Shown here: positions 11,401 to 19,956 of the stretch, piece by piece
Layout of the letters: every line of letters begins with the position of its first letter
How positions within the stretch are numbered: position 1 is the first letter of the stretch
Assembly: GCA_038373865.1 (NCBI GenBank)
Contig: JAXGGA010001128.1
Coordinates: 62,001-126,000 of the forward strand
Direction: 5' to 3'
From: Uloborus plumipes
Lineage: Eukaryota > Arthropoda > Arachnida > Araneae > Uloboridae
DNA: 64,000 bases
The notes under the pieces: generated by a model
Database searches by the model: none
What the model was told of the DNA's origin: nothing
What the model saw: the letters and a program-made list of their open reading frames with translations, nothing else
Position numbers and translations under genes: made by a program

Positions 11401-13197
11401 AAAACACAAATGAAGCAACTTACTTATATTAGAATTGAAACCTTTCTCGAACTACTCCATGATTCTGGGTTTTTTAATTGACCAAACCTAGAATCCCAGT
11501 AAGAAAAATGTCTTTTAAATACTTTGCTTAATTTGTTAACAGCCATTATTTAAAGATGTAACTTTATGCTTTTATTCTTTCAGCATTGAAAGCCTATTTA
11601 CAGTTATTCTACTGAAGTAGCTATTCAGAAAGTTTCTTTTTCAGGACAAGAACTAAAGTTGTAGCAAATAAATAATAGCTAAATGTCAATCTGGGGGCAT
11701 TTTTTATACATATAAAGATAAAAACGTTCATTATTTACTTATTCAAGATGTTTCTTTGTTTGTTTTCAGAAACTTTTACTTTATTTATGTTGTTTTAAGT
11801 TTTCACTTAGTTGTGCATAAGTAATAATAATTTCCCAAATAATCTACTACTCTGATTGTTTTAATGAATAAATTTTTATTCAGAACACTATCAAAGAGTG
11901 GCTGAACATGCTGGCAAGGACAAGAGCTGCATCCTATGTTCTACCAAAATCGTTATGCGCTGTTTTAAATGCCCAAGCCTGTCGAGGTTTGTATCTGTTG
12001 AAATAATTATAGTCCAACGTTTTCAAAACATTATTTTAAAACTTCTGGTTCTTTAATATATCTTTCCCTATGCTCTTCTAAGTAGCATGGCGGCAGAGAG
12101 TGGTTGCATTTCTTTACTGCGCATCCCATTTTCGCTGTTGAAAATAGTGATTTTTTAACCATTTTGGGGCAATAGGAAGCTTCAAACTGTCTTAAAGTCA
12201 TGTAATAGATCAATGGAAAAGTTTTTTTTTTCCTTTACAATGGTTTTTAATACGCTTTTATTAGTTTCACATGTGGGTTTGTATGTAACTTTGTATAAAA
12301 CATAGAATTCATGTTCTTTACAAATATACAAGTAATATATTTAATACTATTATTAATACTGAAGGCTAAGCTATATTACATGTTGATGTATTTTAAGTGT
12401 ATGTAAACTTAGCGGATATTCACTAGTTTTGAAATTCTTGTTAGTTTGATTAACTCTAAAAGCGTATTTTTTAGTTTTTAAAACCATGTTTAGGATTATT
12501 GAATTTTTATTCTACTATGATTAGAAAAGAAGTTAGTCATTTGCATATAAAGCTTTTGGTTTTTTGTTCACACTTTTTCAGTTTCATAACAGCTCTGTAT
12601 TTCATACAATTTTTAAAGTACTTACTAGGGATTACTTATACAAGGATTACTTAGCTTGTCATTGTCTTTTTTCCATGATTGATTTGACCTGGATTGACCT
12701 TAAAATCTATTTTTATAAGCAAATTATGTGATAAGCAGTAAAAAATACAAACGTTCTCGACCGCCAGATACCCAGCATGCTGCTTAGAAGAGCATAGGGA
12801 AAAATTAAAGGTGCAGACGTCTTAAAATTGTTTTTTTCCGACGTTGCCAGCTTTTGAACTAGTATTTGTATCAAGAGATAGCTGCAAATGAATTCACTCA
12901 ATATTTTACAGGTGCTGTAAAATTTGGAGATCCCTTGTCATTGTCTGAATGTCGGGAACTTTTGGTTTCACTAGCAAACTGCAAGCTCCCCTTCCAGTGT
13001 GCTCATGGGCGACCTTCCATTGCGCCAATTCTGGATTTGAATAAAGTTGTATCTTTGGGTAAAAAGGTGAATTATTTGGTTTTTTATTATTTCAACTAGC
13101 AAAATTTAATTTTAACAAAAGCATATTATGATTATATTTAATTTCCTTTTAGCAATCTGCACCCCAATTGTCAAATATAAAGAAGCTCCTGTGTTGA
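2382..13197 (+). CDS. MLH3: MLH3, DNA mismatch repair protein, C-terminal endonuclease part (six exons, 5' part outside window)
   Basis: MLH3 is a MutL homologue that pairs with MLH1 and nicks DNA in mismatch repair and meiotic crossover resolution in the nucleus. The six exons are 2382-2448, 2528-2599, 8396-8652, 11884-11986, 12912-13066 and 13153-13197. They join in a continuous frame with GT-AG introns and give 232 residues plus a stop. The family's metal-binding endonuclease motifs are all visible: DQHAVHERVRLE fits DQHA(X)2E(X)4E, then AQACRG, then QCAHGRPS. The start VIGQVDCKFIACVV is typical of MutL C-terminal domains. The protein ends with KKLLC, about 30 residues earlier than my recollection of vertebrate MLH3. 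The ATPase domain and middle region must lie left of base 1. PMS2 is the main alternative, but the CAHGRPS motif and flanking residues fit MLH3 better. Confidence 0.9.
2528..2599 (+). CDS. MLH3: MLH3 exon b (metal-binding motif)
   Basis: A short intron of 79 bases (2449-2527) ends in TTTTTAG. The exon encodes NLLVLFDQHAVHERVRLEEL, which contains the complete DQHA(X)2E(X)4E endonuclease motif. The donor is GTAGGC and one base is carried over. Confidence 0.92.
2690..3350. mobile_element. Fold-back DNA element with CAGGGTGT termini
   Basis: A 661-bp palindromic element begins CAGGGTGTTCACTC and ends GAGTGGACACCCTG. The two halves match as reverse complements for about 250 bases each. It lies 90 bases after MLH3 exon b. 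No ORF. Confidence 0.8.
3351..4339. other. MLH3 intron, no clear feature
   Basis: AT-rich intron sequence. Around 3745-3845 there is a fragment with repeated TTGGCAGAAA/TTTCTGCC words ending GCCAACCCTG, probably a decayed hAT-type piece. Nothing else was recognised. Confidence 0.35.
4340..4493. mobile_element. TA-flanked MITE, CTGTCG family (copy 1)
   Basis: 154 bp. The ends are CTGTCGGGCCCGCTTAA and TTAAGTGAGGACGACAG, flanked by TA. Same family as 33251-33428 and 54350-54534. Tc1/mariner-Tigger type ends are inferred from the TA duplication. Confidence 0.75.
5379..6579 (+). mobile_element. Helitron-like non-autonomous element
   Basis: It starts at a TTTCTTCTATATCTAATATA palindrome and ends CACGACAGCTAG followed by host T. 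A small hairpin (CGTG...CACG) precedes the CTAG end, as in Helitrons. It contains a TG-rich tract (about 5505-5550) and the tandem repeat at 5674-6100. Confidence 0.6.
5674..6100 (+). repeat. 144-bp tandem repeat inside Helitron-like element
   Basis: GTGGAGCAATC recurs at 5674, 5801, 5945 and 6089. The spacings are 127, 144 and 144, so the first unit lacks 17 bases. Units share GTTCTGCGCG and GAAGTAACCGGCGGAATC. Confidence 0.9.
6580..7335. other. MLH3 intron, repeat relics
   Basis: Around 6740-6960 a stretch with CCCAGGGGAGGGGCGATTG resembles other gene-free relics at 5130-5180 and 26080-26230. The rest is AT-rich with no recognised feature. Confidence 0.35.
7336..8171. mobile_element. hAT-type element
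   Basis: The ends are CATAGTCGGATTTA and TAAATCCGCCTATG. The flanks are GATAAAAA and GATAAAAG, an 8-bp duplication with one mismatch. No transposase was seen. A repeat fragment at about 7490-7620 is shared with 34850-34910. Confidence 0.75.
8396..8652 (+). CDS. MLH3: MLH3 exon c
   Basis: This exon lies after a 5.8-kb transposon-filled intron. It has acceptor TTCAG and donor GTAATA, and encodes about 86 residues of the dimerisation/endonuclease domain, such as YYINLQKLGIHISFSEETGV. It ends in phase 0. A hAT-type element begins only 28 bases past the donor. Confidence 0.9.
8680..9381. mobile_element. hAT-type element, perfect 8-bp duplication
   Basis: The ends are CAGGGCCGCC and GGTGGCCCTG. 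ATTAGAAG flanks it exactly on both sides (8672-8679 and 9382-9389). Non-coding. It begins 28 bp after the MLH3 exon c donor. Confidence 0.9.
9448..10191. mobile_element. hAT-type element, TAGGGATGCACCGAT family
   Basis: The ends are TAGGGACGCACCGAT and ATCGGTGCATCCCTA, with many CCGATTAATCGG sub-terminal repeats at both ends. Perfect 8-bp flanks GTCAAAAC lie at 9440-9447 and 10192-10199. No coding. Confidence 0.92.
10316..10966. mobile_element. Fold-back element, AACGTT family (copy 1)
   Basis: The termini AAGAGCTAGCAACG and CGTTGCTAGCTCTT are inverted, and about 120 bases of each end match as reverse complements. Related to 12014-12856 and 36390-36838. Confidence 0.75.
10967..11883. other. 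MLH3 intron, nothing recognised
   Basis: AT-rich unique-looking sequence. An 84-codon open frame at 11227-11481 has no recognisable motif and is taken as chance. Confidence 0.4.
11884..11986 (+). CDS. MLH3: MLH3 exon d (ACR motif)
   Basis: The acceptor is TATTCAG and the donor GTTTGT. The exon encodes NTIKEWLNMLARTRAASYVL and on to LNAQACR. ACR is the second conserved metal-site motif of MutL endonucleases. One base carries over. Confidence 0.9.
12014..12856. mobile_element. Fold-back element, AACGTT family (copy 2) with nested MITE
   Basis: The ends are reverse complements of each other and match copy 1. It is longer than copy 1 because a second small element sits inside at 12249-12468. 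Confidence 0.75.
12249..12468. mobile_element. MITE with AATACGCTTTTA ends (copy 1)
   Basis: The ends AATACGCTTTTA and TAAAAGCGTATT are inverted repeats. A reverse-orientation copy lies at 27138-27353. The fold-back copy at 10316 lacks it, so it is an insertion. Confidence 0.75.
12912..13066 (+). CDS. MLH3: MLH3 exon e (CAHGRP motif)
   Basis: The acceptor is TTTTACAG and the donor GTGAAT. The exon encodes GAVKFGDPLSLSECRELL and then CKLPFQCAHGRPSIAPILDL, the third endonuclease motif of the family. Confidence 0.93.
13153..13197 (+). CDS. MLH3: MLH3 terminal exon
   Basis: The acceptor is CCTTTTAG. The exon encodes QSAPQLSNIKKLLC and a TGA stop in the expected phase. The SNIKKL segment resembles the PNLTKL segment of vertebrate MLH3, where the protein continues further. 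Confidence 0.8.
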   Translation, partial: QSAPQLSNIKKLLC

Positions 13198-13640
13198 GAA
13201 GTTGGACTTAAGTGTTGGATGAAGTATGAATTGTATAAAAATGTGTTTAAATACAAGAAATGATTTTGATTGAGACAATATATAGAGATAAAATATGCTA
13301 CAAGTTACATCATACGTTCAGAATGATATGTACTCTGATACACATGTTCATGTACAAATTCACTTGTACGTTATCTCTAACATTTAAACTTTTCTTTGAC
13401 TAATGTGCGCATGTAATTGTGGCACCACTAAACTTTTGACTTCACTATTTCCGATTTTGACAAAATTTGGTGTGTGTCGTAAAATGTGACTAAAGACTGC
13501 TTATTTCTGACACTGGTGTGACGATATTGCTAACCATGTTGGACTTTGAAAGCACTGCAATACCACCAATATTTATGGCAATATTGATTTGGATGTACGA
13601 TGTGTTTTTACACAAAAATAAATTTTTAATGATATGGTTT
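13198..13640 (+). other. Probable MLH3 3' UTR
   Basis: This non-coding sequence directly follows the stop. A candidate AATAAA polyadenylation signal lies at 13617-13622. Part of this stretch belongs to the tandem duplication described for 13513-16410, so the true transcript end is uncertain. Confidence 0.35.
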
Positions 13641-13688
13641 AAAAATATCCAGTTCAAACTGTATGGCTGGTATATTCTGTGATATTTA

Positions 13689-13783
13689 CAAATGCAAATA
13701 CGATGACCAGCAACAGGCTATGGGCCCAACTGGACTGGTCCTAGTCAAATTATAGACCCCAATGAAGATCAATGGCCCTCTTT
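13689..13783 (-). mobile_element. LINE 3' tail fragment
   Basis: It matches the 3' end of the LINE family at 24106, 30241 and 58015: a GACCAGCAACAGGC core with ATTTGCATTTGT-type tail in reverse. The duplication partner at 15725 lacks it, so the insertion is bounded within a few bases. Confidence 0.8.
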
Positions 13784-13848
13784 AGCAGAAGCTTCTGTGA
13801 TTACTATTTGGTACTAGTATGCTGCTGATTAATTCTAAAAGGTTTTAA

Positions 13849-14455
13849 GGGTCATTCCATAGTGACTAACGTAACATTAAGAGCTGATTTTGTAACTGTT
13901 TTTACTCGTAACTTAAAGGATAAAAAATATTTTTTAGTTATGCTGGTGGATTTACAATGTCATTGTATCTATGTATCATTTCTGCTAAGAATTTAAAACA
14001 AAATTAATGACAATAGATATTTTTTCAACCAAAATAGCAGCGTGACTAACGTAACATTTTTGCAACCCTGAAAATGAATACTCATGTTGTGAGGCAAAAA
14101 TTTCTCAAAGTTAAGCAAGTGTTAAAAATTGAATGATATATTTTAAAAATGTGTAAAGTTGGCTTTTAAAAACATAAAACACATTGATTAAATTTTAATT
14201 TTTTTTAGTCTTAAGTGTTACTTTTACTCAAGCTGGAGTATGACTAACGTAACTATCGAATAACAAGCAGTAAACACACTACAAACTATTTATTATGGCT
14301 AATCTCAGTGATAATTACAATATTTTTTCAATTTTTTAAAACTTCTTATGTTGTATGATTTTTATTTGTTTATTTATTTATTTATTTTTTGATACTTTTT
14401 TCACTTCTGTATTTTTTTCTCTTCGGCCAAGGTTGACATTTCTATGGAATGACCC
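13849..14455. mobile_element. TTAA-flanked element, GGGTCATTCCATAG family
   Basis: Exact inverted ends GGGTCATTCCATAG and CTATGGAATGACCC, flanked by TTAA on both sides. GACTAACGTAAC occurs three times inside. No ORF. The TTAA duplication suggests piggyBac. Confidence 0.88.
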
Positions 14456-14512
14456 TTAACTAGAATTTCAAAATGTAGTTTGTGCAAAGACAAATATTTT
14501 TTTATTTAAGCA

Positions 14513-15075
14513 CTAGTTGCATTGCCCGGCTTCGCATGGGTCTACCTTGAAAATAAAAGTTTGACAAGTGTCCAATAAAAGTCTCGATTAGATTTCAGTC
14601 GATATTTTGCTGGCAAGCAGTACGAAAAATAAGTCAATCGCCAAAAAAGTTCTTAATTCTCTGCTACAGGATAAGCCTAAAATTAAAAGCAAGGATTTTA
14701 TTTATTTTTAATCAAGAAAAAGAAATGGCTACACGGTTTTATTATCAATGAATTATTTCACTCTAATTTATTTCTGTCAAACTCCCTCAGATGATTTTTA
14801 TCTCGCTAATTTAAAATTGATATTTCCGAGCAAAAAAATGCCTCCGTCTTTCCAAAGAGACCAAAATCGAGAAGATCCGATAGTTATTTAGAGTAAAAAG
14901 AGCCATTATGAAGTCCTTAAATTAAAATTCGAACGGTTCAGTACTATTTTGGCATTCTTACTGGGTGCCCAAATACCTATCAGCCAAATTTGGTCCGAAT
15001 TCGATGTAAACTGGAATTTTAGAAAGAACACACATATATATATACATATATTTACACACACACACACATATTCTG
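14513..15075 (-). mobile_element. Helitron-like element
   Basis: In reverse it ends GCCGGGCAATGCAACTAG next to host T, a classic CTAG terminus after a GC-rich stretch. Internal AATTTGGTCCGAATTCGATG and an AC/AT-rich 5' tract are usual for such elements. The 5' end near 15075 is approximate. Confidence 0.7.
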
Positions 15076-15439
15076 TGTTTTATTCATACGGATATTTGAA
15101 CTTTTAAATCTTTTTGTAGAAAGTATTTAAAAATAAATTCAATAATCATTTTGGAAGGTTTTGTTTTGATTAAAGTTGCTAACTGAAAGATGATTTCTTC
15201 AAAAAAGAGCCTTATTTAAATTATTTCAGTAATAAGTGTTGTAAGTTTGAGTCATTTTTTTCATCCAGTTCAATACCATTATTAGTGCAAATTTAAAACT
15301 TTTGGCCGACATTGCAGTGCTAACTATGTTGGACTTGGAAAGCACTGCAGTACCACCATAAAAGCAAAAATTAAAAATTTGCACTTCTGGCAGTATTGAT
15401 TTGGATGTACAGTGTTTTTACACATAAATAAGCTTTTAA

Positions 15440-15667
15440 CCTTTAGGAACCGGGCGGTACACATGTTGTACCATAAGTCTCTTTTTTTAGAGGACGGTTT
15501 TGAGATTTTCACTCGAACCTTTTGGAGTCGTGGATTTTTTCAAGGTTTCATACGTTTGGTTCGACAGTTTATACCTTCTCTTTTTAACGGAGAAGAAATC
15601 TGCGGTTCAACTGTCGTACTACCTAGGTCGAAAATTTTTTTTCAAAAAACAGCCCGGATCCAAAAGG
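15440..15667. mobile_element. TTAA-flanked MITE, CCTTTAGGAACCGGGC family (copy 1)
   Basis: Inverted ends CCTTTAGGAACCGGGC and GCCCGGATCCAAAAGG, with TTAA on both sides. Related copies lie at 23935-24781 and 60950-61232. piggyBac-type. Confidence 0.88.
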
Positions 15668-15837
15668 TTAATAATATGGTTTAAAAATATCCAGTTCAAA
15701 CTGCATAGCTGGTATATTCTGTGATATTTATCAGAAGCTTCTGTGATTACTATTTGTTACTAGTATGCTACTGATTAATTCTAAAAGGTTTTAAATAAAA
15801 TTTCAAAATGTACTTTTCGAAGACAAATATTATTTAA

Positions 15838-16399
15838 CCCTCATGGGTCCCTCCCATTTCAGTTACACTCAAGACCCTTGGGGTCATAAACGACCCCAAT
15901 GCTTCCTTTAATTAATTAATTATAATTATTGAATGTTACATGCATTATTTAAGTTCACACACTTTTTAATGCTAAAAAAACAAAAAATAAAAAGATACAA
16001 TTGAAGTAAAATTTAGTTTATGAATTAAAATTATAATTTTACAGCAAAACTTACAATAACTGTAGATTTATTTACATCTGTTACAGACCTGAAAAAACAT
16101 GATTTTTGCAAGTGAATTTCAAACACTTATGACATTTTTCAATGCATTTTCTGCCCAGTTCTCTTGGACAAAAGTTGCAACGTCCTCTTTTTTTGGCCTT
16201 CTGGGGAAGTGACCCCAAGGGTCATGTGTGCAAAAAATGCAATTCGGGAAAAATAAAACACAATAATAGCATTATTTTGAATAGAAAACTAGAAGAATAA
16301 AAGCCACAAAATGCCATTAAAAACAAATGGTTGATTAACAAAATATATTAAACAGAAATTGCATTGGGGTCACATATGACCCCAAGGAACCCACGAGGG
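15838..16399 (-). mobile_element. piggyBac-type relic
   Basis: Inverted ends CCCTCATGGGTCCC and GGAACCCACGAGGG, with TTAA on both sides. It carries the end of a transposase gene on the minus strand (16081-16221). The empty site is in the other duplication copy. Confidence 0.88.
16081..16221 (-). pseudogene. piggyBac transposase C-terminal cysteine-rich domain, remnant
   Basis: The minus strand encodes KKRGRCNFCPRELGRKCIEK, then CHKCLKFTCKNH and VFSGL with a stop. This CxxC...CxxCHxC pattern before the stop is the DNA-binding finger found at the end of piggyBac transposases. The catalytic part is missing, so it is a relic. Confidence 0.85.
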
Positions 16400-16967
16400 T
16401 TAAGCATTAAATGCTGTCATAGGTAGGGTGGTAGATTTGAACTAATTTATAAGTTTATATGATTATTTGCAACATACAGCAACTCATTAAGTGTAATGCT
16501 TTATAAAAATGTATTAATCATTATTGTTACATTATCATGGTGGCCACAGACCTGGAAAACAGGGAAAACCTGAAATTATCAGGGAATTTGAAAATTCTGG
16601 AAAAATCAGGGAATTTGGGAACAAATCAGGGAAAATTAAATCAGAGCTCAAGTCCATAATTTTTCAATACTGAAGTATAAAAAAAGATTACATATTTGAT
16701 TATTTAAGGATATTTTAGAGACTAACTAGAAAATTTTTCAAAACCATGGTGAATTATTCGTAAACAGAGTCATAAAAGTGTAATTGCTGGCAGTTTCTGG
16801 AGTATGGAAAGTTAAAGGGGGTGGAAAGTTTGGGATATCTTCTCGGGAATGTTTTGAAAAAGCTGAAGTCTGGCTGATTTTAGTGACGTAAAACTAGTGG
16901 GGTACAAACAACTTTTTTTTTTTTTTGACAAATTTACAAAACTGCAGCATTACAATCCCAAATTTAA

Positions 16968-18150
16968 CCCTTCACTGCACGATTTTTTATTTTCATGAAA
17001 AAAATTATATGTTACCTTTAACCCCTTACCTGCCGAGGAAAACTTACGAGATTCGCTCCCCAGTGCCACCGGTTTTCGCGCAGGCGCGCGCAGTTATGCA
17101 GTGTATCGGTGGAAAAGAAGAGGCACGCTTTCCATTCTAATTGTTTACTTTCACAAAACAAAAAAGAAAAAACAACGAAAACACAAAATTTAAAGTATGA
17201 AGTAAGAGTATAATGAAAAAAAAAAGGTTACAACTTATCTGTAGCGTGATATATTTTGAAACACGGCTGTACACATAAGCCAACATCACATTCAGTGCAT
17301 TGATATCGGGATCCAGCTCATTGTCCTCACTGTCAGACATATTCGACAAAAAATAAAAAGCTTTTATAACACTACATATAAAGCACTCTAATGAAAATGG
17401 AAGCAAAAGAATAAAAAGTTACGAACTACTCGAAAAGAAACACAAATAATAACTGCACCGTATGGAACAAAAGCAAGAGCTTCCCCCGTTTCAAGAAATA
17501 TTCCCCTCTCCAAATCACCCCTTCTTTAAAATAGGCAAGTCCGTCGTAAACAATGTCAAGGACATTCTATTGCATTCCAAACCCATAGGTCTAGCTTTAA
17601 TGATAGCAGAGAAGCGTACTTCGAAAGCCGTATATATACGCCCGGGGCAGGCAACGCATCGGCTTAGCGCGACGTATATATACGCCCGGGGCAGGCAAGG
17701 GGTTAAATAGCCCCGAATTCAGGAAAAATGAAAATAAAAAATTAATCTTAAAAATTTGCACCAAAAATGATGTTTTAATTGTTTGTTCTATATATGGCAC
17801 AAAGCACATAGCATATGCTTTGTATACCGATAAGTGTAATAATCTACAATGTGTTTTGTGTCATAAGTGGTAGAAACAAATTTTCCACTAAGTGTATGTA
17901 AACAATTTTAGAACAAAGGAAAAAATGACTGAGCACACTTTTAACGGAAATGCAGACACTCTTTCTTTCAAAAGCAAGAACTGTAATACCTAGACTAGTG
18001 CAACTAACTAGTGCATAAAAATCACACTAAACTGTTATAGCAATGTTCCAGAAGGGGCACAAAGCTCAGTTTAACTGCATTTAAAAATTATAGGAATATA
18101 TGAGGGTTTATTTGGTTTGTGCCAGATCTGGCACACCGTGCAGTGAAGGG
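16968..18150. mobile_element. TTAA-flanked element, CCCTTCACTGCACG family
   Basis: Inverted ends CCCTTCACTGCACG and CGTGCAGTGAAGGG lie between TTAA sites. It sits inside the 16536-19956 element and itself contains the 17022-17702 element. piggyBac-type. Confidence 0.85.
17022..17702 (-). mobile_element. TTAA-flanked element, CCCCTTACCTGCC family, with possible transposase 5' exon
   Basis: Inverted ends CCCCTTACCTGCC and GGCAGGCAAGGGG between TTAA sites; CGTATATATACGCCCGGGGC repeats near the right end. On the minus strand at about 17340-17280 MSDSEDNELDPDINAL resembles the acidic start of piggyBac transposases. No catalytic part remains. Confidence 0.8.
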
Positions 18151-19650
18151 TTAAGCAATTTTTAGGGAACTTAGGAGAAGGGTTTCGACTGTTGTAACTT
18201 AAAATTTAAAAAAAATCTAAAGCATTAAAAGGTAAATTTTAGACTACTTTGTATAACTGAAAGAGAGAGAGAAGTCAGATACTTTCTACCGAGAAATGTA
18301 TAAAACTAAAATAGGGGAGGGGTAAGACTTTTAGTATTTAGTGATATAGAAGTAAAGAGGGGGTTAGGGTGCTTAGGAAAGAAGGAAAGTCTGAACATGG
18401 ACATTTAGATCATCTTTCGTGAACTTATAGGAACTGGTTCGGAGGTACTCTGTTTCAGGCTATATTTGGGTGAATTCAAAAAAGGAAAGGATATCTCTAA
18501 GAAAATTTTAAAACTGAAATCCTAAATCTTTTAAGGTGTTTTAGGCAATATTAAGATAAAAGGCAAAGAGGATTTTTGTTGGGAAAATCCAAAACTGGAG
18601 TCTTAAAGATGTAATTATCAGCGATCTTTCATGAGCATAGGACTTTGGGATTGTTCTGGAAATTTTTGAAGTTGGATTTATTGCTATTTTTCAGTGACTT
18701 AAGAGAGAGAGAGAGAGTATTTGTTAGATGTCTCCCAAATTTGTTTTGAAATTGCAGTCTTGAAATTTTAGGGGGTGTAAAGATAGGGGTGGTTGCTCTT
18801 CCAAGAAAAAAAATTCTAAAACCGAAAAGTTAAAAATCCAAATGTAATCCATCTTCTGGTGGATTTAGGATAAGGGGTTTGAGGGCTTTCTCTCAAAAAA
18901 ATTTTTGAAACTGAATTATTAAATACTTAAATTTATCTTAGAGTGACTCAAGCAGAAGAAATTTTGAGGCTCTTACCCATTTTTTTTTTTTTTAAATTGG
19001 AAGTTTTAAATATTTTAGTTTTGTGATGTAAATATAGAGTGAGAGGAGTCTGTTCAGAAAAAATCTAAAACTATGGGCTTAAAAATACTTATTTAGGCCA
19101 TCTTTATTGATAGTAGGTAAATTCAAGGATTTTTTCCCTGAATGTATGTAAATTTAATTTACTTACATTAAGGGAGAAAATCCTAAGCATAATTTAATTA
19201 TACTATTTTATGGATTTCTTTTAGTAACTTAAAGAGGAAGGAATTGGAGTCTCTCTGCCGAAAATAATTTGATTTAAAATAGAAGGCATAAAACTTTGGT
19301 GAAGAAATAGTATGGCTTATACGAATTTGGCCATCTTTGGTAAACTTAGAGGAAAGGGTTTCTCTCTTGAAAAGTTTTCTTATCTAACACATGATATTAA
19401 AAACACTATTTTAGACCATCTCCAGGTGTCTTAAGAATGGAAGAGGGGGGGGGGGGTTGTGTGGTCTTGAAAGTTCAATTTTGTCTTTTGGGAAGTTAGA
19501 GGAAAGAGTAGAGATGGAAGATGCAATTGTTTCCTCAAAAGTTTTTAAAAACTAAGTAAAAAATGTTTAGGCTCTCTTTGGAGATGTTGAAAGTTTCGTA
19601 AACTGATAGTTAAAGGAAAAAAAAAATCCTTGTGTGTGTGTGTGTGGGGG
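18151..19650. repeat. Degenerate repeat array of about 100-bp units
   Basis: Similar words recur at irregular intervals near 100 bases: AAAATTTTTGAAACTGAA-like, CTTAAA(T/G)..., and AGTGACTTAAGAG followed by GGGG-rich and CTCTC-rich stretches. Units are very diverged. (GT)n and G-runs occur at 19445 and 19630. Confidence 0.4.
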
Positions 19651-19956
19651 GGGGGGGGGGTTATGACATTTTTTAGTGCTGTTCAATAAGTCAAACTGAC
19701 TATGTAGCTTCATATTTTCTTAACAATTTAAAAGTCTCAAATGCCTTCCTTCCTTGTTATTGTTGCTCATTTTTTTACATAAATATAGTGCCTGAAGTAG
19801 TTTATACAGCCAGACATATCCAAGTATCAAAGAGCAGAAGTTAAGTTTCAAGAGCATGAGAAACGAAAAAGAGAAATCAGGAAAAATTTTAGTTATTCAG
19901 GGAAAAATCAGGGAATAGTCAGGGAAAAAGATTTTGTTCTTCCTGTGGCCATCCTG

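Larger units (their letters stand above)
13513..14512 (+). repeat. Tandem segmental duplication, copy 1
   Basis: Host sequence shared with 15313-16410, for example CATGTTGGACTTTGAAAGCA and GTTTAAAAATATCCAGTTCA. This copy is interrupted by a LINE tail (13689-13783) and a TTAA element (13849-14455). The Helitron-like element at 14513 cuts its right end. Confidence 0.85.
15313..16410 (+). repeat. Tandem segmental duplication, copy 2
   Basis: This is the partner of 13513-14512. It is interrupted by TTAA elements at 15440-15667 and 15838-16399, both absent from copy 1. It lacks the insertions found in copy 1. Confidence 0.85.
16536..19956. mobile_element. Large TIR element (GGCCAC ends), host of nested insertions
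   Basis: The ends CATGGTGGCCACAG and CTGTGGCCATCCTG are inverted, flanked by ATTAT at 16531-16535 and 19957-19961. CAGGGAAAA words recur near both ends. No transposase was recognised. The interior holds nested elements and a degenerate repeat array. Confidence 0.65.

Noticed and set aside
11227..11481. 84-codon open frame in an MLH3 intron
   Set aside because: No motif, no splice support, AT-rich codon content like the intron around it.
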